NCBI GenBank assembly: GCA_034432855.1
Contig: DAOUBA010000020.1
Location: forward strand, 1-39,370
Length of the DNA: 39,370 nt
Reading direction: 5' to 3'
From: DAOUBA01 sp034432855
GTDB taxonomy: Bacteria; Chloroflexota; Anaerolineae; B4-G1
The notes under the pieces were generated by a model that saw only the letters and a list, made by a program, of their open reading frames with translations, made no database searches and was not told the origin of the DNA. Below, piece by piece: positions 7,826 through 16,388 of the stretch. Position 1 is the stretch's first letter. Every line of letters begins with the position of its first letter. Made by a program: the position numbers and the translations under genes.

Positions 7826-9244
7826 GTGAACGCGATTGACTTTCTCACCGCGCTTGATGCAAAGAAAACGCCATGCGTTTGCGGCTTGGTTATGATGATC
7901 CTCACACTGGCTCTCACCGCTTGTGGAGGCGAACACGGCCCTGCTCCGGCGAGTCCCAGCGTGCCCTTGTCTCCCACGACCGTTCCGTCTCCAACCCCCG
8001 GCGTAGTGCCATCTCAACAATCACCCGTTCCTTCAACTCCCGGCGTGGTACCATCTCAACCACCGCCCGTCTACATCCAGGTGAATGGCGAAGTCATTGT
8101 CCTGGAGTGCGGCAGGAATGTCCACACCGAAACGTACGATCTTTTATTGCAGGACCCAGAGTTCGCTTCGCGGATGGATTGGGTGTTCATGGATGGGATG
8201 TGGATTCCACTGGCCCCTGGTGTAGAAGGGCCCCTGGCGGTTGAGGACCCGTCGCTCTGCCGTGCTGTTCTCTTTGCCCGCGACAGGGACCTGTGGCGCA
8301 CCAATCTGTATGGGGACCGGGTCGAACAACTGTCTGAGGGGAGGCGGTTGAATTGGGAGCCTGGGAAGGATGATTGGTGGGTAAATGCCCTCTCGGCCCC
8401 GGTCCAGGCCTCGCCAGATGGGCGCTGGGTCACTTTTTCAGGAGAGCATACCCGCTTTCTGATTGAGGCGAGAACGCTCACCGAGGCGGGCATGCCGATA
8501 CTTCATGCCCTGCCGGCGCCTCATGCTCCGATTGGCGACTGGTCCCCTGATTCCCGCTACTTTGCCTATGGCACTGACGAGGGCCTGTACCTTTACGACG
8601 TCCAAGAGAACCGGACGACCCGGCTAGACCCGCCAATGCTCGGCAGGGCTGAAGCCGGCGTCAGGGAAGTCGTGTGGTCGCCCGATGGCCGGTTCATCGG
8701 TTTTGCCTGTTGCTTCGCATCTCCACCCCAAGAACCGGATGCCTGGGTAGGCCAGATATGGAAGTTACAATATGCCACCAGGCAGGTGGAGAAGGTCGGT
8801 GAGATCAAGGCTTATGTGGCGAAGAGCAACCCCCTGTGCTGGACTGCAGAGGGGCAGTTGGCAGCGGCACAGGAGTTGGCAGGTGGAGAACAGGGCGCCC
8901 GTTGCTCGAAATGGGGGCTCTCTGCCTTTCCTCTCATAGGGCCTGCATCACCCGATGGCACCAGGCAAGTCGTCCTGGGCCCGTCCTCTCCTGACGATTC
9001 CTCCTGGAGCGGTCCCAGTCTGTTGAAGGTGGTCGAGGTGGCGACAGGCCAGGTATTGTCGCAGCGAGAGATTCCGTGGAGAGTGGTTATGGTCAGTTGG
9101 TCGCTCGATGGTCAATACCTGTTTCTCGACGATGGAGGGAGCAATTCACCCATCTGGCGCGTCAGGGCAGATGGCCGTTGGGACCTCCTGACAGTCGTCG
9201 AAGATGGCTTTTTGCTGGGTGTGATCCCGCAGTGGTGTTACTGA
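7826..9244 (+). CDS. Lipoprotein with beta-propeller-like (TolB/WD40-like) repeats
   Basis: GTG 7826 is set by a strong AGGAGG site (7814-7819). The 472-residue product has a lipoprotein signal ending in LTAC (Cys33), so it should be lipid-anchored outside the cytoplasmic membrane. A Pro/Ser/Thr-rich linker follows (about 40-80, with repeated TPGVVPSQ). The remainder carries propeller-type repeats recognisable from SPDGRWVTFSG, SPDSRYFAYGTDEGLYLYD, SPDGRFIGFACC and SLDGQYLFLDDG, as in TolB/PD40-like blades. No catalytic motif is seen. Such proteins are common in this phylum, usually without known function; binding or sensing of an extracellular ligand is a guess. The gene converges on the GH9 gene across a perfect hairpin. 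Confidence 0.8.
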   Translation: MNAIDFLTALDAKKTPCVCGLVMMILTLALTACGGEHGPAPASPSVPLSPTTVPSPTPGVVPSQQSPVPSTPGVVPSQPPPVYIQVNGEVIVLECGRNVHTETYDLLLQDPEFASRMDWVFMDGMWIPLAPGVEGPLAVEDPSLCRAVLFARDRDLWRTNLYGDRVEQLSEGRRLNWEPGKDDWWVNALSAPVQASPDGRWVTFSGEHTRFLIEARTLTEAGMPILHALPAPHAPIGDWSPDSRYFAYGTDEGLYLYDVQENRTTRLDPPMLGRAEAGVREVVWSPDGRFIGFACCFASPPQEPDAWVGQIWKLQYATRQVEKVGEIKAYVAKSNPLCWTAEGQLAAAQELAGGEQGARCSKWGLSAFPLIGPASPDGTRQVVLGPSSPDDSSWSGPSLLKVVEVATGQVLSQREIPWRVVMVSWSLDGQYLFLDDGGSNSPIWRVRADGRWDLLTVVEDGFLLGVIPQWCY

Positions 9245-9272
9245 TGATGCATCTGCCGGACCTCGAAACCAT

Positions 9273-9307
9273 ACGTGTAGGGGCGGGCTAACCCCGCCCC
9301 TACACGT
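9273..9307. terminator. Perfect 15-bp hairpin between convergent genes
   Basis: ACGTGTAGGGGCGGG and CCCGCCCCTACACGT pair without mismatch around a 5-base loop (CTAAC). It lies between the lipoprotein stop (9244) and the GH9 stop (9334) and could end both transcripts, though neither side has a long T-tract. It may also be a dispersed palindromic repeat. Confidence 0.6.
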
Positions 9308-9333
9308 CCCGGGGCGACGCTGAGCAGAGAAGG

Positions 9334-12300
9334 TTACCGTCTTCTCCTGCTTCTGGCCCAGAGCCAGATGACCACGCCGGCCGAGACGACAGCCCAGGTG
9401 ATCAAAGCGGTCCATATCCAGCGCCCAGGCCACCTGCCGCCGCCTCCCCCGGCCTGGGTGATGACGGGGGTTGCCTCCGGGCCAGGAGCCGCCTCTGCAG
9501 TGGGCACGGTGGTAGAGGGCGCCGCTGCCAGCCAGTCGCCCGGATATGTTTCTGCTTTCTCGTCCAGGAAGGCAGTCACCCAGGCCAGCGGCGCGTTCCA
9601 GTTGATGGCCACCTCGTTGGTCGAGTACGAGTCAATGTGGTCCACGTAACATTTCTGCGGCGCACAGCCGGCCAGGTGAGCCTCTGCGTAAGCGTCTTGC
9701 AGGGCAGAGTTCGGCCCGCCGGCGAGGGCGCCGGGCGGAGGCGGCGGGTAGCGCGAGTTCTTCTGGCGCGCCCAGAAGCGATGGTGTGGGTTCTGTGTAG
9801 CCTGCTCGCCATAGCCAGTGACGTAGGACTGCCCCAGAGCGTTGCGCCCCAGGATATAGTCCATCCCCTCGCTGACGCCGTTCAGGTAGGCCACGTCGCC
9901 GGTAAAGTCGTAGGCTAGGGCCATAAAGATCATCCGGTTGAGGATGGACGAGTTCGAGCCCCACCAGTAGCCGTTGCCTGGATCGAATGGAACAAGATAG
10001 CCTTCTTCTTCGAGCATGGCCAGGTAACCGTCAGCGGCGGCGATGATGTTGGCCCGCGCCCTCTCGATGACCTCGCTCCCCAGGTCATTCGGGACGACGG
10101 CCAACGAGATGGTGCCCAGAGCCGCCGTGTTCGGCCAGCCCATCTCCGGTGCCCGCGTAAAGTGCCGCGAATCGCTTAGGTAATCCTTGTACTCGGCCTG
10201 ACCGGTGGTGATGGTCAGTTCGGCGGCAGCCCAGTAGAACTCGTCGCTCACGTCGTTGTCGCCGTAAGAGCCGCCGCCGTTAAAGTCGCGGGCGTACTCT
10301 TTGGGATGTGCCTGGGCTGCCTGCCAGGCGCTCTCGGCGGCGCTCAGGCAGCGGGCGGAGAAAGCGGGATCGAGGTCTTTCCAGATGCGGGCACACTGCG
10401 CCGCCGTCGCTGCCAGGTTCAACGTCGCCGCCGTGGTCGGTGGGTAAAGGTAGCGTGGCCTGGCATCTTCGTGCGGCGCGGTGGGGATTCCCGTCCAGGA
10501 ATCGTCGTGTACCTTGTGGTGAGCCATACCGGCCATCGGGTCACCGGTCTCTGCCGGAATCTGCATCCTGAGCAGGAATTCCATTTCCCAGCGGGCCTCA
10601 TCAAGGATGTCGGGAACGCCGTTGTCATTTTCGGGAATGTTCATCGTGCCGTCGGCGAAATCACCGGCAGAGGTGCCCAGGTACAGGGCGCGCTCATACT
10701 GGTTCATCAGCGTCCATACGGAGATGCCGCCGTTCACCACATATTTGCCGTGGTCCCCTGCATCGTACCAGCCGCCGCTCACGTCGAGGGAATAGTCGCA
10801 ACCCGGCCACTCCCGGCCCCCGTTGTCTTTACCGGCAAAGCAGGTGACGTCGGTGTCGCCGCGGTTGGGGCTTACGCCCACGTGCCCGGCCGGGCGCGCC
10901 CACTGCGGGTCGCCCGCGTAGGGCATGGCGATCTCGATGCCGCTGCGGTTGTGATAGAAATAGGCCAGGGCGTCGTACTTGAGTTTGGTGTATACGTTAT
11001 TGCCGATGTCGAAAGGATAACCGGTCTCCTCACCTACCCTCAGCGTATAGCCCCGTCCGGGTGTGGTGTAGGCGGAGAAATCGGCGATGTGGACGTGGTC
11101 GCCGGATGCCCGGTCGTTACCATACACGGTGGTCGAACCGGAGAGCACGACTCTGCCATTGCTGTCCAGCAGTTCCCATGCGAGGGGTGATTTCGAGGGA
11201 TTCGCAACCGTTGCGCGCTTGGGCGCGTTGAGCAGGTAGCCGATCTGGTTGACGAATACGGTGGGGACAGGCAGGAGCGCAGGTGTGGGTGTGGGCGACA
11301 CGACCACCCCTTCCAGCACGACGTTGTCCACGCAGATCGTCGGTGTTCCCTGGCCTCCGATCTGGAATTGGAACGAGGCTGCGGGATCCGTGTGGGAGGA
11401 AACAAAGGTGTATTGAAACGATTGTATCTCGGTGGTCAGGCTGACGTCCTTAGAGAAGTAGGCGGTGTAGGGGGACGCTTCCTGCTGCACTCTCACATTC
11501 AACCTGGCGTTCGTGGAAGCGCGGGCATCGAAGGTGATGGTGTAGGTCTGGCCTGCTGTGATAGGCGCCCCGTTCTGCCCCACGATGACGTCCCACTGGT
11601 TCGTCCCTCCGTTTGTGATGATCGCGCACAGTTCGCCACCGCTCAAGTCAACTTTCATCGCTCCTGTAGTCCACCATTCGCTCTGGCCCTTGCTGAAATC
11701 GCCGTTGGTCAACAGGTTCTCGGTGGGCAACGCACCCTCCGGCGCCTCGGCAGCCGGCCTGCTCTCCGGCTGGGGGATCTCAGTCTGCCCGATCTCGAAA
11801 AAGAGCGCCCGGCCAAAGACACTGGGGTTCATCCAGGAAGAATCGTTCGTGTCGGCGTTCGACCAGATGAGTTTCACGTCGCGGTCGAGTTTGCTGGCGC
11901 CGTTGGCGTGCGCCTGGAAGCCGATCTCCAGGCCGTGCTGCGGCTGCAGTAGGCCGTCCAATGAGAGCGTGACCTCTATGCCCCAGCCGTCCTCTGTCTT
12001 GAAGACAAAGCCGCGCACCCGGCGGCCGGCGCTGTTTACGCCGGTGATCGTCAGCGCATCGGGGTCGGTGTTGCCGATGTCGGCGGCGTTGATGTTGATC
12101 TGGAAGATTCTGTCTCCATAGGCGGTCGCGCCGAGGTCGCCGGAGGCGTTGACGTAGAACTCGAACGAGTCCTCGTTCCAAAAGTCGCTGCCGTGTTGTC
12201 CGGCGATGATATGCCGGTCGGGCGTGCGCATGGTGATGTACAGGTTTTCTGTATCGGCGGCGACGGCGAAGGTGAAGGAACCGTTGTCGGCAGGGTCCGG

Positions 12301-12525
12301 CGAGGTCATCGGCCCTTTGGTGACCGTGACCGTGGGGACGCCCTCCCAGTCGGACAGGTCGCCGTCGAGGGTGATGGTCACCGGAAACGGGATGTAGATG
12401 GCTTCACCGGGTATTTCCGGCGGAGCCAGGGGACCGCCGTCCTGGGCATATACCGGCGTGCCGATCATTGCCAGCAGAATCGCTGCTATAGCAATGATGC
12501 TGTTGCTTCGCTCTGATCTGTGCAT
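9334..12525 (-). CDS. Membrane-anchored GH9 glycoside hydrolase with CBM9-like and CBM4/9-like domains
   Basis: 1063 residues, starting at ATG 12525 behind AGGAGGGGGAG. Order: signal peptide (1-27); CBM9/DOMON-like domain (about 43-246; ITLDGDLSDWEG, DSFEFYVNASGD); jelly-roll CBM4/9-like domain (about 270-406; NLLTNGDFSKG, CVDNVVLEG); Ser/Pro/Thr linker; CelD-type Ig domain (about 420-510; VFVNQIGYLLNAPKRA); GH9 catalytic domain (about 513-990). Catalytic motifs are intact: GGWYDAGDHGKYV with Asp588 and Asp591, NPHHRFW near 914, and the acid Glu971 in TNEVAINWNAPL. A Gly-rich linker, one membrane helix (about 1036-1055) and RSRRRR end the protein, so it should be held at the cell surface with the catalytic part outside. 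GH9 enzymes mostly cleave beta-1,4-glucans; the exact substrate is not deducible. Confidence 0.93.
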   Translation of the reverse strand: MHRSERSNSIIAIAAILLAMIGTPVYAQDGGPLAPPEIPGEAIYIPFPVTITLDGDLSDWEGVPTVTVTKGPMTSPDPADNGSFTFAVAADTENLYITMRTPDRHIIAGQHGSDFWNEDSFEFYVNASGDLGATAYGDRIFQININAADIGNTDPDALTITGVNSAGRRVRGFVFKTEDGWGIEVTLSLDGLLQPQHGLEIGFQAHANGASKLDRDVKLIWSNADTNDSSWMNPSVFGRALFFEIGQTEIPQPESRPAAEAPEGALPTENLLTNGDFSKGQSEWWTTGAMKVDLSGGELCAIITNGGTNQWDVIVGQNGAPITAGQTYTITFDARASTNARLNVRVQQEASPYTAYFSKDVSLTTEIQSFQYTFVSSHTDPAASFQFQIGGQGTPTICVDNVVLEGVVVSPTPTPALLPVPTVFVNQIGYLLNAPKRATVANPSKSPLAWELLDSNGRVVLSGSTTVYGNDRASGDHVHIADFSAYTTPGRGYTLRVGEETGYPFDIGNNVYTKLKYDALAYFYHNRSGIEIAMPYAGDPQWARPAGHVGVSPNRGDTDVTCFAGKDNGGREWPGCDYSLDVSGGWYDAGDHGKYVVNGGISVWTLMNQYERALYLGTSAGDFADGTMNIPENDNGVPDILDEARWEMEFLLRMQIPAETGDPMAGMAHHKVHDDSWTGIPTAPHEDARPRYLYPPTTAATLNLAATAAQCARIWKDLDPAFSARCLSAAESAWQAAQAHPKEYARDFNGGGSYGDNDVSDEFYWAAAELTITTGQAEYKDYLSDSRHFTRAPEMGWPNTAALGTISLAVVPNDLGSEVIERARANIIAAADGYLAMLEEEGYLVPFDPGNGYWWGSNSSILNRMIFMALAYDFTGDVAYLNGVSEGMDYILGRNALGQSYVTGYGEQATQNPHHRFWARQKNSRYPPPPPGALAGGPNSALQDAYAEAHLAGCAPQKCYVDHIDSYSTNEVAINWNAPLAWVTAFLDEKAETYPGDWLAAAPSTTVPTAEAAPGPEATPVITQAGGGGGRWPGRWIWTALITWAVVSAGVVIWLWARSRRRR

Positions 12526-12639
12526 TTCTCCCCCTCCTGGTAGGAAATATTGTCGCTTGCTTCATTGGGCTGGTTCATTTTCCAGATGAATTAGGTTACA
12601 CTTCCACAGCCCTGAGAAGTCCGCATTTTGCCAGCGTAT

Positions 12640-12668
12640 ACTTTATCACAGAATCCGTTTCGACTCAA
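12640..12668 (-). promoter_or_regulatory. Possible promoter of the GH9 gene
   Basis: The minus strand reads TTGAGT (12668-12663), 17-bp spacer, TAAAGT (12645-12640). It would give a leader of about 108 bases before the GH9 start. Matches are moderate. Confidence 0.4.
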
Positions 12669-12714
12669 GTTGGTTCGGTGAGAGGGGGCCTCTGCCCTTC
12701 AGCCCTCTTCAGAC

Positions 12715-12743
12715 TTGCCACTTCTCGCCGCTTCGGGTATAGT
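12715..12743 (+). promoter_or_regulatory. Sigma70-type promoter of the VanW gene, placing the start at the ATG
   Basis: TTGCCA (12715-12720), 17-bp spacer, TATAGT (12738-12743). Only 8 bases separate the -10 from ATG 12752 and no Shine-Dalgarno lies between, so the transcript should begin at or next to the initiation codon (leaderless). Confidence 0.65.
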
Positions 12744-12751
12744 GTCCCCTG

Positions 12752-14530
12752 ATGGCGAGAGTCCGTTTGTTGCTCATCGTTCTGGCGCTGGGCGCGCTGG
12801 GCCTGCTCATCGGGTCACTGGCAGCGTTCGAGGTGCATTACGCCGGGCGCATCTACCCTGGCGTGCACGTGTGGGGCGTGGATATGGGCGGGATGCGCCT
12901 TGACGAGGCCGCTGCCACGCTGGAAACCCGCCTGGGGCTCAATGCGCCGCTGGTGACGCTGCGTGGGCCGGAGAGCATCTGGCAGGCGCACCCCCTAGAT
13001 CTGGGGCTGCGGCTCAACCCGCAAGCGACGCTCGCGCCGGCCTACGCGCTGGGACGAGACGGCCCGTGGATCGAGAACCTGCTGGTGCAATTGGGCCTGC
13101 TTATCTATGGCGAGGATTTCCCGCCGGTCGCCATCTACGACGAGCGCGTGGCGCGGCTCTACCTGGAGACACTGGCCGCGCAGGTGAATTACCCGCCCAC
13201 CGACGCCACTCTCACCTTCGACGGCGTCAATCCGGTCATCGGCCCGGCGCGGCCTGGGCGCGCTCTGGATGTGGAAGCAACGCTGGCGCCACTTGGCCCG
13301 GCGGTGACGCGGCTGGCCCCGGCCACGGTGGACCTGGCCTTCCGTGAGATCCCGCCGCCGATTGCCGACGCCGAACCGGCCCGTGCCCAGGCAGAGATGC
13401 TCTTGAGCGCCCCGCTCACGCTCGTGCTGGCTAGCCCACGTGAGGGCGATCCCGGCCCGTGGGTGATCCCGCCGGAGCAGTTGGTCACGATGCTGGTGGT
13501 GCGCGCGGAGGGTGGGGCGTTGCACATCATGCTGGACGAAGCGCCATTGCAGGCTTATCTGGAGGGGATTGCCCCGTCGCTGGCTATCGAACCGGTGAAC
13601 GCGCGCTATCACTTCAACGACGCGACCGGACAACTGGAGGCAATCAGCACCAGCCGTGAGGGGCGCGCGCTCGACGTGCCGGCCAGTGCCACGCGCATCG
13701 TGCAGGAGTTGATGGCGGGCAATCACTATGTGCCGCTGGTGGTCAATGTTTTGCCGCCGCGCTATCCCGATACCGCCACTGCCGCCGAACTGGGCATCGT
13801 CCAACTGGTAGCCGAGGGGGATTCCTACTTCATCGGCTCCCCCTCCGGGCGCGATCACAACATCCGCCTGGCGGCGAGCAAATTCGACGGGCTGGTCATC
13901 GCGCCGGGGGAGACTTTTTCCTTCAGTCGTTATCTCGGCTCGGTGACGGCCGAAGCGGGGTATGACGAGTCCTACGTCACCGCAGGCGAGCAACTCGCCA
14001 TCGAAGTGGGCGGCGGCATCTGCCAAGTCTCGAGCACTGCCTTTCGCACTGCATTCTGGGGCGGCTATCCCATCGTCGAACGTTGGTATCATCGCCATCG
14101 CATCGGCTACTATGAATTGATGGGTGCGGGTGTGGGGATGGACGCCACAGTCTATTCGCCCCACGTGGATTTTCGCTTCACCAACGACCGGCCCTGGCCG
14201 CTGTTGATCGAGACCGAGATTGTGGATGCCGAGCACCGCTTGATCTTCCGCTTCTACTCCACGAGCGACGGACGGCGGGTGGAGAAGGAGGGCCCCACGG
14301 TCAGTGACGAGACGACACCAGGCCCACCGATCTATCAATTGGACGAGACGATGGCGGCGGGGACGGTGAAGCAGTGGCAGACGGCGGTGAACGGGCTGAC
14401 GGCGACGGTCGTGCGGCGGGTTTACGACGCGGCGGGCAACTTGCTCTACAAGGACACGTTCGTCAGCAAGTACGCCCCGCGCCGCGCCGCCTATCGCTAC
14501 GGCCCCGGCTATACCCCGCCGGAGCAGTAG
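12752..14530 (+). CDS. VanW family protein with N-terminal membrane anchor
   Basis: 592 residues. An N-terminal hydrophobic helix (about 5-26) anchors it, and the rest should be outside the membrane. Two YoaR-like putative peptidoglycan-binding regions (about 35-335; YPGVHVWGVDMGGMRLDEAA, with the repeated signature GRALDV at 169-174 and 305-310) are followed by the VanW domain (about 368-490; GETFSFSRYLGSVTAEAGY, VGGGICQVSSTAFRTAFWGGYPIVERWYH) and a G5-like tail (about 530-575). VanW domains occur in vancomycin-resistance clusters and many cell-wall proteins, but their biochemistry is unsettled. No van ligase or sensor is adjacent, so a resistance role is not supported; cell-wall association is likely. 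The ATG lies 8 bases after a clear -10 with no ribosome site. Confidence 0.9.
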   Translation: MARVRLLLIVLALGALGLLIGSLAAFEVHYAGRIYPGVHVWGVDMGGMRLDEAAATLETRLGLNAPLVTLRGPESIWQAHPLDLGLRLNPQATLAPAYALGRDGPWIENLLVQLGLLIYGEDFPPVAIYDERVARLYLETLAAQVNYPPTDATLTFDGVNPVIGPARPGRALDVEATLAPLGPAVTRLAPATVDLAFREIPPPIADAEPARAQAEMLLSAPLTLVLASPREGDPGPWVIPPEQLVTMLVVRAEGGALHIMLDEAPLQAYLEGIAPSLAIEPVNARYHFNDATGQLEAISTSREGRALDVPASATRIVQELMAGNHYVPLVVNVLPPRYPDTATAAELGIVQLVAEGDSYFIGSPSGRDHNIRLAASKFDGLVIAPGETFSFSRYLGSVTAEAGYDESYVTAGEQLAIEVGGGICQVSSTAFRTAFWGGYPIVERWYHRHRIGYYELMGAGVGMDATVYSPHVDFRFTNDRPWPLLIETEIVDAEHRLIFRFYSTSDGRRVEKEGPTVSDETTPGPPIYQLDETMAAGTVKQWQTAVNGLTATVVRRVYDAAGNLLYKDTFVSKYAPRRAAYRYGPGYTPPEQ

Positions 14531-14594
14531 CCTGTTCGCGGTATGGAAACCGCACCTACGTCTATTTGGTATTCAATACGACACTATCTGTGCC

Positions 14595-15356
14595 ATGATC
14601 CGCTATCGGCTTCCCCGTCTTGGATTGCTCGGCTTCGCCGCATCGGTGTTGGTGCTGCAGCGGCGTTCGTTCGCCCGCGACGCCCAGGTGGCGATGGCAG
14701 GATTGCGCCCGCCATTGAAGGTGCTCGGCGGCGAGCATGTCCCGTCACGAGGGCCGGCGCTCGTCGTGTGCAATCACTATTACCGGCCTGGCTTTCCGAC
14801 TTGGTGGCTGGCGTTAGGCATCGCGGCAGCAGTAGCAGCCTGCCGCGCTCCCGACGCCGATGCGGAGATGCGCTGGGTGATGACGGCGGGCTGGACATAT
14901 CCCGAAAGCCCCTGGCGGCGGCGTATCCTGACCCCGCTCACGCGCTGGGCCTTTGCGCGGGTGGCGCGAGTATACGGTTTCGTGACCATGCCGCCCATGC
15001 CTCCCGACCCCCGTGAAGTCGAAGCACGTGCGGCAGCGGTGCTGCGCGCGGTGCGGCTGGCCCGGCGGCTGGCGCAGGAGGGCGGCCTGATGGGGCTGGC
15101 GCCGGAGGGGCAGGATTTTTCCGGAGGACTGGGCCAACCGCCTCCAGGAGCGGGTGAGTTCATCGCGCTGCTGGTGCTGGCCGGGCTGCCGGTGCTGCCG
15201 GTAGGAGTGGCAGAAGTGGATGAGCATCTGTGCATCTCCTTCGGCCCGCTCTTCATACCCGACATCCCTACACGGCGGGCCGAACGCGACCGGGCGGTCG
15301 CCAGGCAAGTGATGGATGCGATTGCCCGGCAGTTGCCTGAGGGACCTGCCCGTTGA
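14595..15356 (+). CDS. Divergent PlsC-like (LPLAT) acyltransferase
   Basis: 253 residues. The layout resembles 1-acylglycerol-3-phosphate acyltransferases: a hydrophobic N-terminus, VCNHYYRPGF (about 55-64) where the NHX4D motif is expected, and GLMGLAPEGQDFSGG where FPEGTRS is usual. The catalytic His is present, but the paired acid of HX4D is replaced (H-Y-Y-R-P-G), so activity is uncertain. LPVGVAEV and FGPLF fit the fourth block of the family. ATG 14595 has no Shine-Dalgarno; a CACTATCTG sequence lies just upstream, so the message may be leaderless like that of the preceding VanW gene. The gap to VanW is 64 bases and cotranscription is possible. Membrane lipid or glycolipid acylation is the likely role. 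Confidence 0.65.
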   Translation: MIRYRLPRLGLLGFAASVLVLQRRSFARDAQVAMAGLRPPLKVLGGEHVPSRGPALVVCNHYYRPGFPTWWLALGIAAAVAACRAPDADAEMRWVMTAGWTYPESPWRRRILTPLTRWAFARVARVYGFVTMPPMPPDPREVEARAAAVLRAVRLARRLAQEGGLMGLAPEGQDFSGGLGQPPPGAGEFIALLVLAGLPVLPVGVAEVDEHLCISFGPLFIPDIPTRRAERDRAVARQVMDAIARQLPEGPAR

Positions 15357-15386
15357 AACGGCGTGAAATGTGAAAATCCGGCTGTT

Positions 15387-16337
15387 CTATAGCCTCTTCA
15401 TCGCCGCAACGAGCGCCGGGAAACCGGCGAGATCGCCCAGGGACACCGCGCCCCAGGTGGTGCACAGATAACCCAACATACGTTCGTCCTGGTGTCGCAG
15501 CGCACAGTCAACAAACGCCTCAGTCGCGTCCACTTCCTTCCACCCCGAAGGCCAGACGCGAAAGCCCTTTTGCAGGAAGAGCGGAATCGAGGGATAGTCC
15601 TCACGCCGGGTGTAGTGCCAGTCGCAGATGATGATGTCGGTGGGGATCAGGTCAATCGCCGGGTGGGTGCCGTTGGCTGCCGCCTCCCACTCGCCATAGC
15701 CGGTGGCAGCGGCGTCGAGCAGCCGGTCGCCCCACATCAGCATCTCGACCTTGCGCTGACCAACCAGGTGCGCGTGATAGTCATTGACTGCCATGGCGAA
15801 CAACTGCGCCGGATCGCCCCCTCTGCAGCGCGGGCAGTGCTCCGAGGCGATCAGGAACACCTCGTCCATCCCCACGTGCAGCGCGTCGGCCTCGAACACG
15901 TCGAGCAACTCGTCGAACAGGTCGAAGATGATGGGGTTGACCTCTGGATGCTGCGGGCACCAACTACGACAATAAATGCCTTCGTTATCGGGGAACTGGC
16001 CGGGGGTCTCGTCGAACTGGGGATAGCGGGCCAGGAGCGCATGTGTGGTCTTGGCCCAGGATTGGTGGCCCAGGCATTGGAACTGGGGGATGAGGCGGAT
16101 GCCGTGCTCGCGGCAGGCTCGCACCAACGCGGAGATACGCTCGCGGGAGATCGGTGCGGGGCCGCGCAGTTCGGGGTGCGACTCGTAAGCGTAGGCATAG
16201 TCTATCTCGGCTACCAGGACATTCACGCCCAGGTCTGCCAGGGCGGGGATTGACGCAAGCAGGCCGTCCATCTGCGACGTGTCGTCCATCAACAGGACGT
16301 GGATGCCATGCCATAGGGTTTTTGATCGTTGTGTCAT
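15387..16337 (-). CDS. GH20-like glycoside hydrolase (hexosaminidase fold)
   Basis: 316 residues, shorter than full beta-hexosaminidases because only the TIM barrel is present. It starts MTQRSKTLWHGIHV at ATG 16337 with AAAGGAG upstream. The barrel shows GVNVLVAEIDYAYAY, RLIPQFQCLGHQSW and the GH20 signature pair Asp158-Glu159 in HVGMDEVFLI, where Glu is the acid/base and Asp orients the substrate N-acetyl group. A Cys-rich insert (CRSWCPQ; HCPRCRGGD) is unusual and could bind a metal. No signal peptide is present, so it is probably cytoplasmic. It is last in a five-gene minus-strand cluster with a LiaF-like protein, an FAD oxidoreductase, an MFS transporter and a COG1751 protein. Amino-sugar glycoside hydrolysis is likely; the substrate is unknown. 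Confidence 0.75.
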   Translation of the reverse strand: MTQRSKTLWHGIHVLLMDDTSQMDGLLASIPALADLGVNVLVAEIDYAYAYESHPELRGPAPISRERISALVRACREHGIRLIPQFQCLGHQSWAKTTHALLARYPQFDETPGQFPDNEGIYCRSWCPQHPEVNPIIFDLFDELLDVFEADALHVGMDEVFLIASEHCPRCRGGDPAQLFAMAVNDYHAHLVGQRKVEMLMWGDRLLDAAATGYGEWEAAANGTHPAIDLIPTDIIICDWHYTRREDYPSIPLFLQKGFRVWPSGWKEVDATEAFVDCALRHQDERMLGYLCTTWGAVSLGDLAGFPALVAAMKRL

Positions 16338-16388
16338 ATCCTGTTCTCCTTTGTGTCTCAAGTAGGATGAATCGGCTCGTGCTGCGGA

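Noticed and set aside
12752..14530. Vancomycin resistance gene
   Set aside because: The VanW domain is present, but there are no vanHAX or two-component genes next to it, and the domain is widespread in non-resistant bacteria.
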